A stretch of 64,000 nt of DNA from an uncultured Lachnospira sp. (GTDB taxonomy: Bacteria > Bacillota > Clostridia > Lachnospirales > Lachnospiraceae): assembly GCA_934343805.1 (NCBI GenBank), contig CAKRIN010000007.1:1-64000 (forward strand), read 5' to 3'. The notes beneath the pieces are model-generated. The model did not search any database. It saw only the letters and a list, made by a program, of their open reading frames with translations, and was not told where the DNA came from. The number at the start of each line of letters is the position of its first letter. Position 1 is the stretch's first letter. Position numbers and translations under genes: made by a program. Shown here one piece after another: positions 7,419-14,581 of this stretch.

Positions 7419-9248
7419 ATGGGTGAAGTTAATGAATTATTTACAAAAGAGAATGTTGAGAAGATTTATGTTCCGGATATAGTCAAAGATGATCTTCTCA
7501 GTATTATAGAGGAAAAGCTTAAAAAAGCAGGGTTTTATTACAGAGTTGCTTATCGTATTAAAGCACCTGACTCAATGCTTAATAAGCTTATTCTTAAGGA
7601 CTATAGAAGACCGGGTACAGATAATGAAGACAAAAAAATGCAGGATCTTATAGGAATAAGAATTATTCTTTATTACGCTGATGATGTTGATATAGTCAGA
7701 AATTTTCTTGATTCAATATTTTCAATGCCGGGCGTTTGGAATACAACAGAGGCCAGTGAGTATGAATTCAGGGCGATGAAGATAAATGGTATATTTAAGC
7801 TTCCTGGATATCTTAGCAAGACAATAGTTAATCCTGAACTTAGTGAATATGTTGATGATACATTTGAAATTCAGGTAAGAACTAATTCTTTTGAGGGCTG
7901 GCATGAGATAGAGCATGATATGAGATACAAGGGCTCTGCTTTTGGAACCGGCAATGAAGCACTAGCAAGAAAGATGAACAGTATTCTTGCAACATTGGAG
8001 CTGTGTGATGATTCAGTTGTCGGACTGATTGAAGATTTAGGACATCAGCATTATAAGGACAGAAAGTGGAATTACATGTTGAGATGTCATTACAGATTGA
8101 AGTTTACAAGCGAACCACTTCATCCGTATATTGAGGAAATATTTAACAACGATACAGAGCTTGCCAAGAAGTTCTATAAGTTTAAGAGGGAACCACTTAT
8201 AAAGCAGTTGTGGGATAACACAGGAGATAAGGGAAACGAAATTACAGTTAATAATATTGTTAGAATAGTTAATCAGATAGGACCGGATGATGATCGGCTA
8301 AAAGAAGCATTTGCAAGAATCGAGCATGAGAAGAAGCAGGAAACAGATAATATAGGCAAAAGAAGAAGATTTGAACCGTTTAAACAACTGGGTTCATATA
8401 TGGTATTTAAGGCGGATACATATATTGATCTTAGCAATCTGTCCATGCAGGATGCATTCAGAAAGGCCACAGGATATATATATTCATGGGTTAAGTCCCG
8501 CTTTGAGGATGTTTTTGAAGACCTTCCAGACAGTGCACAGTCATATATTAATGTTGAACCTGGATATTCGGTTAATCTTGAATATGACAGCGACAGCATG
8601 TATTTTAAAGAAAAAACAACACATCTTGATACTAAAATACCTACAAGGGTGTGGATATCAGAAGCGGTAGTCTGCAAAGACAAAGACAGATTAAGGTTCA
8701 AGGTTTCTAACAGATATGCTGAACCATCAGAAAGATACAGAGATAATGAAAATGTCCTGTTTTCACGTCCGAATTTCTTTGGCGAAATTGCAGATAACAT
8801 AGGTATAGTTGATGTTGAGAGAATGAGGGAATCTGTTCGTTATGTTGAGGACAGCAGGGATTATGATGAACTTACAACTTTGATTGCTGATGAAAACCGG
8901 GCATTTCCTGTTGTCGTATTTATGGCTACAGATGGAAGATGGCTTGACAAGTTTGACATGAACTATTTTGCATATCTTGTTGGATATTATGCTCACATAA
9001 AGATGATAAGAAGTCCTTATGAATCCCGCAAATTTGCAAAGGATTATGGGCTTAAAATGGACGAGTGCGCAGATTCAATAACTGTATTTTATCCTGGAAA
9101 GGAACCATACACGAGCTATAAAACAGACATATTCCATACAACATTTGAAGTTATAAAGGTTGAAAAGAGAAAGTATTGGAATGAAAATGGCTGTAGAGCA
9201 TACAGAAGGAAACTTGTTTCTGAGATAAGAGAGAATAATGTTTTATAA
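7419..9248 (+). CDS. RelA/SpoT synthetase-domain protein without HD domain, with long novel C-terminus
   Basis: Probable (p)ppGpp or related alarmone synthetase. Residues ~35-175 form a RelA/SpoT nucleotidyltransferase domain: YRIKAPDSMLNKL, the Mg-binding QDLIGIRI (Asp76), FEIQVRT (Glu150) and the following WHEIEHDMRYK. The G-loop reads LPGYLSKTIV (Tyr131), where classical enzymes have GYxSLHT, so a lysine replaces the usual histidine. There is no N-terminal HD hydrolase and no TGS/ACT region. Residues ~220-609 match nothing I recognise. The bifunctional Rel is encoded separately at 18 kb, so this is an additional synthetase-like protein. Operon position after adenosine deaminase and before a receiver domain suggests nucleotide-linked signalling (inference). 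Confidence 0.7.
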   Translation: MGEVNELFTKENVEKIYVPDIVKDDLLSIIEEKLKKAGFYYRVAYRIKAPDSMLNKLILKDYRRPGTDNEDKKMQDLIGIRIILYYADDVDIVRNFLDSIFSMPGVWNTTEASEYEFRAMKINGIFKLPGYLSKTIVNPELSEYVDDTFEIQVRTNSFEGWHEIEHDMRYKGSAFGTGNEALARKMNSILATLELCDDSVVGLIEDLGHQHYKDRKWNYMLRCHYRLKFTSEPLHPYIEEIFNNDTELAKKFYKFKREPLIKQLWDNTGDKGNEITVNNIVRIVNQIGPDDDRLKEAFARIEHEKKQETDNIGKRRRFEPFKQLGSYMVFKADTYIDLSNLSMQDAFRKATGYIYSWVKSRFEDVFEDLPDSAQSYINVEPGYSVNLEYDSDSMYFKEKTTHLDTKIPTRVWISEAVVCKDKDRLRFKVSNRYAEPSERYRDNENVLFSRPNFFGEIADNIGIVDVERMRESVRYVEDSRDYDELTTLIADENRAFPVVVFMATDGRWLDKFDMNYFAYLVGYYAHIKMIRSPYESRKFAKDYGLKMDECADSITVFYPGKEPYTSYKTDIFHTTFEVIKVEKRKYWNENGCRAYRRKLVSEIRENNVL

Positions 9249-9268
9249 TGGTATATGGGGAAAACTGA

Positions 9269-9679
9269 ATGGAAGAATTAGGTATATGTAATAACTCCGG
9301 AGCTAAGACAGTTCTTGTGGTTGATGATAATGAATTTAACAGGGAGCTTGTCAGGGATATACTTGAAGACGAAGATATAATAGTGTATGAAGCGGAAGAC
9401 GGAATGAAAGCTGTTGAAATTATAAGGTCAGATATTCATAAGAAAATAGATGTTGTTCTTATGGATATCAGAATGCCGGTTATGGATGGAATTGAAGCAA
9501 CGTGTTTAATCAGGAAGGGGAATGGATTAAATGCAAATGTGCCGATAATAGCAATGACTGCCAATACATTTGAAGCAGATTGTAAGGAATTGTTATCCAA
9601 GGGAGTGAACGGAGTGATTGCCAAGCCGGTAGATGTCAATACGCTGGCTGACCAAATAGCAAAACTGGCAGGATGGTAA
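9269..9679 (+). CDS. Single-domain response regulator (receiver)
   Basis: A 136-aa CheY-like receiver with no output domain. It has the acidic pair in VVDDNEFNRELV, the phosphoacceptor in LMDIRMPVMDG, the conserved Thr in AMTANTF and the Lys in IAKPVD. This form is typical of receivers from hybrid kinases or phosphorelays. It lies 20 nt after the alarmone-synthetase-like gene and is likely co-transcribed. No histidine kinase is in the window, so its partner is unknown. The terminator hairpin begins within its last codons. Confidence 0.85.
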   Translation: MEELGICNNSGAKTVLVVDDNEFNRELVRDILEDEDIIVYEAEDGMKAVEIIRSDIHKKIDVVLMDIRMPVMDGIEATCLIRKGNGLNANVPIIAMTANTFEADCKELLSKGVNGVIAKPVDVNTLADQIAKLAGW

Positions 9680-9702
9680 TAAGACCATTCTGCCAGTTTT
9701 GC
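9659..9702. terminator. Bidirectional terminator overlapping a stop codon
   Basis: A 13-bp perfect outer stem (GCAAAACTGGCAG with CTGCCAGTTTTGC) plus an inner ATGGT/ACCAT pair. It lies between the convergent receiver and DegV genes; the receiver stop codon sits in the loop. A/T runs within the stem give termination signals in both directions. Confidence 0.75.
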
Positions 9703-9722
9703 TATATATGTATAATGAATGA

Positions 9723-10592
9723 CTATCGTGATTCGCCCATAAAGAAAAGAGCAACTGTTCCAGGGCCGGAATGTGTACCGATAGTTGGACATATATAGTT
9801 AATCCATATATTGTCTATTCCAAAGCGTTTTTTTACGAGATCAGCAACAAACTGAGCGTCTTCTAAACAGTCTCCATGACTGATGAAAACAACATCGTTC
9901 TTATCCCGATATGAACCAATAAGTTCTTCCATGCGGTCAACTAAAGCAATCAGAGATTTCTTACGTCCGCGTACTTTTCCTATATTAATAAGTCTGCCTT
10001 CATTATCGACATGAAGAATAGGCTTGATGCTGGCTAATGTACCAATAATAGCAGTTGTTTTGGAAACCCTTCCGCCTCTATATAAGTGGTTGAGATCATC
10101 AACTGTAAAATTATGTACAAAGTTAAGAATATGTTTATTGAGAAAATCTATAATCTCATCCATTGATTTTCCGTTTTTCTTCATTTCAACGGCTTTATAA
10201 ACAACAAGACCTTCACCCATTGATGCAGATAAAGAATCTATAACTACAACACGGGCATCCGGATGTTCTTCCATTACTTCATCAGCAGCAATACATGCAT
10301 TATTATAGCTGCTTGACAGGGCAGAAGAGAATGCAATATGAAGAATGTCATAACCTTCATTAACACGTTTTTCAAAGATTGTTTTGCAATCCTGAGGATT
10401 ACAGGCCATAGTTGTAGGCATTTCTCCATTTCTCATTCTGGCAAAAAATTCTTTTTCGGGTATTATATTATCTGTTCCATATACAACTTCACCAAAAGCA
10501 TAAAAAAGAGTGTGGATATCTATATTGTTTTCTTTTACATAACTATTGGGAAGGTCAGCAGTTGTATCTGTTGATATTAAAAAATCTCTCAT
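9723..10592 (-). CDS. DegV-family fatty-acid-binding protein
   Basis: A 289-aa cytoplasmic DegV-fold protein. Family members bind a fatty acid and present it to the FakA kinase for acyl-phosphate formation. Visible family features are the N-terminal STDTTADLP, the AFSSALSSSYNNACIAADE stretch with serines that bind the carboxylate, YRGGRVSKTTAIIGTLASIKPIL, and a C-terminal THSGPGTVALFF. AAAGGA precedes the start. A FakA-like C-terminal domain is encoded alone at 44.4 kb, but no full FakA is in the window. Confidence 0.85.
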   Translation of the reverse strand: MRDFLISTDTTADLPNSYVKENNIDIHTLFYAFGEVVYGTDNIIPEKEFFARMRNGEMPTTMACNPQDCKTIFEKRVNEGYDILHIAFSSALSSSYNNACIAADEVMEEHPDARVVVIDSLSASMGEGLVVYKAVEMKKNGKSMDEIIDFLNKHILNFVHNFTVDDLNHLYRGGRVSKTTAIIGTLASIKPILHVDNEGRLINIGKVRGRKKSLIALVDRMEELIGSYRDKNDVVFISHGDCLEDAQFVADLVKKRFGIDNIWINYICPTIGTHSGPGTVALFFMGESR

Positions 10593-10721
10593 AAATATGA
10601 AATCCTTTCTTGATTTATTACTTATTTTATAATATCATTAGCAGAGTCATAATCCAAGAGATATATTTTTATTTTTAGTGGAAATTTTGATGAAATATTT
10701 TGATAAAATAATAAAAATGTG

Positions 10722-10750
10722 TTGACATGTAAAATTTCATGTGATATTAT
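10722..10750 (+). promoter_or_regulatory. Promoter of infC-rpmI-rplT
   Basis: A consensus -35 TTGACA (10722-10727), a 17-bp spacer and TATTAT (10745-10750) place transcription start near 10757, about 150 nt upstream of infC. The AT-rich gap 10593-10721 shows nothing else beyond whatever drives the divergent DegV gene. Confidence 0.8.
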
Positions 10751-10756
10751 GCAATG

Positions 10757-10909
10757 GTTGTAAAGCAAAGCAGAGTGTCCACTCTCACCTCAGCGCATAG
10801 GGCGTCTCGGGTTGATATTTAAGAATTACACATCACAGTATGTGTTTTGATTAAAGAAAGTGGATAGCTATGCTATTCACTTTAATTTTTTATATGGGGG
10901 TGTACCGCT
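10757..10909 (+). promoter_or_regulatory. Attenuator leader of the IF3-L35-L20 operon (L20-leader-like)
   Basis: The 150-nt untranslated leader contains several hairpins (AGAGTG/CACTCT at 10772-10785, ACACAT/ATGTGT near 10829-10845). It then has a strong terminator (10857-10889: 12-bp stem, TAT loop, T-run) just before infC. The bases GTCCACTCT at 10777-10785 are complementary (8 of 9, allowing G-U) to the 5' arm of the terminator, so an antiterminator can form. This is the layout of ribosomal-protein-L20-controlled leaders in Firmicutes. Assignment to the named Rfam family is inferred. Confidence 0.7.
10857..10890 (+). terminator. Attenuator terminator upstream of infC
   Basis: AAAGTGGATAGC (10857-10868) pairs with GCTATTCACTTT (10872-10883) around a TAT loop, followed by a T-rich tail. 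It lies 20 nt before the infC start codon and so must act as a regulated terminator. Confidence 0.8.
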
Positions 10910-11416
10910 ATTAACGAGTTAATGATTAACGAACAGATTAGATGCAAAGAGGTTCGTGTTATTGGAGAAGAAGGACAGCAGCTTGGAGTTATGGCATCAA
11001 GAGATGCTTTAAACATGGCTAAAGATGCAGGAGTTGATTTGGTTATGGTCTCACCATCAGCTAACCCACCTGTGTGCAGAATAGTAGATTATGGCAAGTT
11101 CAAGTACGAACAGCTTCGTAAGGAAAAGGAAGCCAAGAAGAAACAGAAAGTTGTTGAGGTTAAGGAAGTTCGTTTATCACCTAATATCGATGTCAATGAT
11201 CTGAATACAAAGTGCAACGCTGCCAGAAAGTTCATTGAAAAAGGTAATAAGGTTAAAGTATCATTGAGATTCAGAGGAAGAGAGATGGCTCATATTGATA
11301 GTACGAAGCACATTCTGGAAGACTTTGCTGAGAAACTTAGTGATATAGCAGTAATTGAAAAGGCTCCAAAGATGGAAGGCAGGAGCATGATGATGTTTTT
11401 AACTGAAAAACGTTAA
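10910..11416 (+). CDS. infC: Translation initiation factor IF-3
   Basis: Binds the 30S subunit and polices start-codon selection. The 168-aa protein has the IF3 N-domain (NEQIRCKEVRVIGEEGQQLG), a lysine-rich linker (KEKEAKKKQK) and the C-domain (EVRLSPNIDVND, VKVSLRFRGREMAH). The start is placed at ATT 10910. Reading from there gives INELMINEQIR, the common Lachnospiraceae N-terminus, with GGGGG 9 nt upstream. The ATG at 10922 has no suitably spaced Shine-Dalgarno. Rare AUU-type starts on infC are the known basis of IF3 autoregulation. It is the first gene of infC-rpmI-rplT. Confidence 0.93.
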   Translation: MNELMINEQIRCKEVRVIGEEGQQLGVMASRDALNMAKDAGVDLVMVSPSANPPVCRIVDYGKFKYEQLRKEKEAKKKQKVVEVKEVRLSPNIDVNDLNTKCNAARKFIEKGNKVKVSLRFRGREMAHIDSTKHILEDFAEKLSDIAVIEKAPKMEGRSMMMFLTEKR

Positions 11417-11455
11417 AATAAATAACAATTAACAGATATTTTTAGGAGGATTATT

Positions 11456-11653
11456 ATGCCAAAGGTAAAGACAAAAAGAGCAGCTGCAAAGCGTTTTAAA
11501 GTAACTGGAACAGGTAAGTTAAAGAGAATGAAGGCATACAAGAGCCACATTCTTACAAAGAAGTCAGCTAAGAGAAAGAGAAATCTTAGACAGGCAGCTA
11601 TGACTGATGCAACTAATGTTAAGACAATGAAGAAGATTATGCCTTATCTCTAA
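11456..11653 (+). CDS. rpmI: 50S ribosomal protein L35
   Basis: A 65-aa basic large-subunit protein with the family N-terminus [20 protein letters not shown] and the [16 protein letters not shown] core. It is preceded by AGGAGG and lies between infC and rplT, the universal order of this operon. Confidence 0.97.
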   Translation: MPKVKTKRAAAKRFKVTGTGKLKRMKAYKSHILTKKSAKRKRNLRQAAMTDATNVKTMKKIMPYL

Positions 11654-11708
11654 GATTAATGGTATAACACATTTATTTAGAGATATAGTTTAAGGAGGAA
11701 TATATAAA

Positions 11709-12065
11709 ATGGCAAGAATTAAAGGCGGATTAAACGCAAAGAAGAAGCATAACAGAGTATTAAAGCTCGCTAAGGGTTATAGAGGAGCAAGATCTAAACA
11801 GTACAGAGTTGCAAAACAGTCAGTTATGAGAGCTCTTACAGAGAGCTACAAGGGTAGAAAGCAGAAGAAGAGACAGTTCAGACAGTTATGGATTGCCAGA
11901 ATCAATGCTGCTGCAAGAATTAATGGACTTTCATACAGCAAGTTTATGTATGGTCTTAAGTTAGCTAATATTGATCTTAACAGAAAGGTATTATCTGAGA
12001 TGGCTGTTAATGATGCAGAGGGATTTGCTAAACTCGCAGAGGTTGCTAAGTCTAAGCTTGCATAA
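11709..12065 (+). CDS. rplT: 50S ribosomal protein L20
   Basis: A 118-aa 23S rRNA-binding assembly protein. It has the long basic N-terminal helix ([33 protein letters not shown]) and the conserved [13 protein letters not shown] and [11 protein letters not shown] segments. L20 is the usual autoregulator of this operon through the leader described at 10757-10909. AAGGAGG precedes the start. Confidence 0.97.
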   Translation: MARIKGGLNAKKKHNRVLKLAKGYRGARSKQYRVAKQSVMRALTESYKGRKQKKRQFRQLWIARINAAARINGLSYSKFMYGLKLANIDLNRKVLSEMAVNDAEGFAKLAEVAKSKLA

Positions 12066-12099
12066 TTAATCATATTTTTGAATATCAATCATAATATAT

Positions 12100-12128
12100 A
12101 AGCTGTCGTTATTACGGCAGCTTATTTT
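12100..12128 (+). terminator. Terminator after rplT
   Basis: A 10-bp stem (AAGCTGTCGT with ACGGCAGCTT, one G-U) and a TATT loop are followed by ATTTTG. It ends the infC operon. Confidence 0.75.
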
Positions 12129-12261
12129 GCGCTAAAGGCATTATTAAATATGATTATTTTGTGAACTAATGCTGATAAATATGGATAAAAAATCTTTTAT
12201 ATGGTATAGTATGAAAGTCAATTCTTTACCCTGATGAAAGGGCAAGAGCGGAGGTTTTATT

Positions 12262-13314
12262 GTGAAAAAGAGTTTTTTGAAGAAAGTATCAATAGTATTA
12301 ATGTCAGCTGTAATGCTATTGGGAACAGCATGTAATAACAAGATTAAGGTCAGCTATGATTATAATGTTGATGATTATGTTGAACTTGGACAGTATGAGA
12401 ATATAACTGTTGATGTAGATAAGACATCAATAGAAAATAAGCTTATCGAGAATAAGATCAAGCAGGATGTTGAGGATAATACAACATATACAGAGGTCGA
12501 CAGGGGAGCTGTGGAGACAGATCAGATTCTTGTGACATACACAGCATCTACATCAGGAGTTGCAACAAGCGGACTTACTAATACAGATGGTGTTACAATG
12601 ATTCTTGGAACAGATAAGCTCGGTCTTAACCTTGATGAACTGGATGAAGCACTTTATGGTATGAAGCCAGGCGAAACTAAGGTCATGGTTGTTGATATTC
12701 CTGGGGATTATAGCAATTCAATATATGCTGGAACTAAAGTTGTATTTGAACTTACCATGCAGACAGTTTCACAGGCCAATGTCCCTATGATAACAAATGC
12801 ATATGTTAAAGAGGCATTTGGATATGATACAGTAGAAGAGTATCGTGAATCTGTTAAGGAAGAACTTAAGACAAAGATTGATTCACAGGTTGAAGATGAA
12901 ATGCAGGGGAAAATACTTTCTGCTTTACAGGATACATCTAAGGTTTCAGGATATCCGGATTCATTATTTGAGGAACTTAATGACAGATATAACGAGTCTA
13001 TTGGTTTTTATGCTGATTTTACAAATATGTCAAAGGATGAGTATTGCCAGAGCCAGTATGGACTTACATTTGATGAATATGTAAAGAAATCAGCTGCTCA
13101 GCAGCTCATAATGGAAGCGATTGTTAAGAAACTTAATATAACTATAAGAGATTATGATTATAAGGGGGATCTTTCTGATTTTGCTTCTGATAATGGATAT
13201 TCAGATGCGTCTAAGTTTGAAGAAAAGTATGGAAAAGATAAAATAGTAAAAGCTATGCTTATACAGAAGGCACAGGATTATGTAATAGATCATGCTAATG
13301 TAACATATAATTAA
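12262..13314 (+). CDS. Trigger-factor-like FKBP peptidyl-prolyl isomerase lipoprotein
   Basis: A predicted extracytoplasmic foldase. The N-terminal signal ends in the lipobox LLGTAC (Cys24), so the protein should be membrane-anchored outside the cell. Residues ~75-170 match the FKBP domain of trigger factor (TDQILVTYTAS, LDEALYGMKPGETKVMVVDIP, GTKVVFELTMQTV). Residues ~175-350 match the helical C-terminal substrate-binding domain (VKEAFGYDTVEEYRESVKEELK). The ribosome-binding N-domain is absent, as expected for a secreted form. The start is GTG with GGAGG 7 nt upstream. It parallels the PrsA-type secreted foldases but belongs to the trigger-factor lineage. Confidence 0.85.
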   Translation: MKKSFLKKVSIVLMSAVMLLGTACNNKIKVSYDYNVDDYVELGQYENITVDVDKTSIENKLIENKIKQDVEDNTTYTEVDRGAVETDQILVTYTASTSGVATSGLTNTDGVTMILGTDKLGLNLDELDEALYGMKPGETKVMVVDIPGDYSNSIYAGTKVVFELTMQTVSQANVPMITNAYVKEAFGYDTVEEYRESVKEELKTKIDSQVEDEMQGKILSALQDTSKVSGYPDSLFEELNDRYNESIGFYADFTNMSKDEYCQSQYGLTFDEYVKKSAAQQLIMEAIVKKLNITIRDYDYKGDLSDFASDNGYSDASKFEEKYGKDKIVKAMLIQKAQDYVIDHANVTYN

Positions 13315-13334
13315 TATCTGGCAGGAATATAATT

Positions 13335-13394
13335 AAAAGCAGGTAAGCGTTATGATTCAGAAAAAATCTTAATCATAACGCTTACCTGCTTTTT
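13335..13394. terminator. Strong bidirectional terminator
   Basis: A long, perfectly paired stem (arms 13336-13357 and 13371-13392) with an A-rich 13-nt loop, A-run on the left and T-run on the right. It lies between the convergent foldase and dut genes and should terminate both ways. Confidence 0.9.
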
Positions 13395-13409
13395 GATATA
13401 TCCGATATA

Positions 13410-13853
13410 TTATTTTGTTCCAGTTGAACCGAATCCACCAGTACCACGTTCAGTGTCATTTAGCTCTTGAACTGTATTGAAATCAGCTGTTACATATGGA
13501 GCAAGGACAATCTGAGCTATACGCTCTCTAGGTTCTATGGTTACAGGATTCTGGGAATGGTTATGAAGCGCTACTATTATCTCACCTCTGTAATCTGAAT
13601 CTATTACACCGACTTTATTGGCAGGAGCAACACCTTTTTTGCATGCCATTCCGCTTCTTGCATATATAAGACCAACAAGTCCTGTCGGAATTTCCATGGC
13701 AATACCTGTTTTGATGAATTCTGTTGCGCCTGGAGCAATTGTAACAGCTTCAGACAAGCCTGAATATAAATCGGCTCCTGCAGAAAATTCAGTGCCATAT
13801 GTAGGGATACAGGCATTTTCATTTAATTTTTTGATATTAACTTTTTGTGACAT
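13410..13853 (-). CDS. dut: dUTP diphosphatase
   Basis: Hydrolyses dUTP to dUMP and PPi, keeping uracil out of DNA. The 147-aa trimeric dUTPase has all five motifs: AGADLYS, RSGMACKKG, GVIDSDYRGEI, RIAQIVL and the C-terminal RGTGGFGSTG that closes the active site. GGAGG precedes the ATG. It lies 26 nt after nrdG on the same strand, giving a deoxynucleotide-metabolism pair. Confidence 0.95.
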   Translation of the reverse strand: MSQKVNIKKLNENACIPTYGTEFSAGADLYSGLSEAVTIAPGATEFIKTGIAMEIPTGLVGLIYARSGMACKKGVAPANKVGVIDSDYRGEIIVALHNHSQNPVTIEPRERIAQIVLAPYVTADFNTVQELNDTERGTGGFGSTGTK

Positions 13854-13879
13854 AACAATCCTCCATTTAGTTTTTAATA

Positions 13880-14401
13880 TTAATTATATAATAAAATTAT
13901 TTTGCCGGCTTCTAACGATTCTTTGACAAGAATAGTACGCTGGTTAGAGGAACCTTTGAACTTTAACATCATATCTTTCTTATCTTCCTCAAACTTGCCA
14001 TCAACAATTACATCTATGTATTTCAGTAATTCATTGGTTTCTTTCCATTCTTTACACATGCGGTCAACAATATCTTTATCAAACAGATATCCTGTAAAAC
14101 ACCAGATGCTTAATTCGGGATATACTTTTCTGACTTCCCGTAAAAGTGGAAGTAATCCCTGCTGGTTACAGTGTTCAAAAGGCTCTCCACCGAGCAGGGT
14201 TAATCCAGTAACATAATCTGGTGCAAGAGAATCAATAATTTCTTTTATTGTTTCATCTGTGAAATCAGGACCATAATTGAAATCCCATGCAATTTCGTTA
14301 AAACAGCCTTTACACCTGTGAGTACAGCCGCTTACGAAAAGAGAAGTGCGGACACCGGGACCATTGGCAATATCGCATGTTTTTATCTCTGCATAATGCA
14401 T
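13880..14401 (-). CDS. nrdG: Anaerobic ribonucleoside-triphosphate reductase activating protein
   Basis: A radical SAM activase that generates the glycyl radical on the class III reductase NrdD. It has the CTHRCKGC iron-sulfur motif (CX3CX2C), GPGVRTSLFVSGC before it and LLGGEPFEH as the glycine-rich SAM motif. The start is placed at 14401 (MHYAEIKTCDIANG), where AGGAGG lies 5 nt upstream; an in-frame ATG at 14437 has no ribosome binding site. This gives 173 aa, normal for NrdG. The nrdD gene is not in the window. It is followed by dut. Confidence 0.92.
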   Translation of the reverse strand: MHYAEIKTCDIANGPGVRTSLFVSGCTHRCKGCFNEIAWDFNYGPDFTDETIKEIIDSLAPDYVTGLTLLGGEPFEHCNQQGLLPLLREVRKVYPELSIWCFTGYLFDKDIVDRMCKEWKETNELLKYIDVIVDGKFEEDKKDMMLKFKGSSNQRTILVKESLEAGKIILLYN

Positions 14402-14581
14402 ATAAACCTCCTTTGAAAGTATATCCAAATAGGACAATAAATCTGTATTATAGTTAAAAAAGACTATAATAACCCATGAAACACTGAAATATAAATGCTA
14501 TATTAAGCATATAGAAAATGTTTCAAATCTGATGTACAATTATAGCAGATTTATTCGTGACAAACAATGGAGGGTATGATT

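Noticed and set aside
10593..10721. AT-rich gap between DegV and infC genes considered for a small gene or RNA
   Set aside because: No start codon with ribosome site, no hairpin with T-run, and only low-complexity AT sequence outside the infC promoter.
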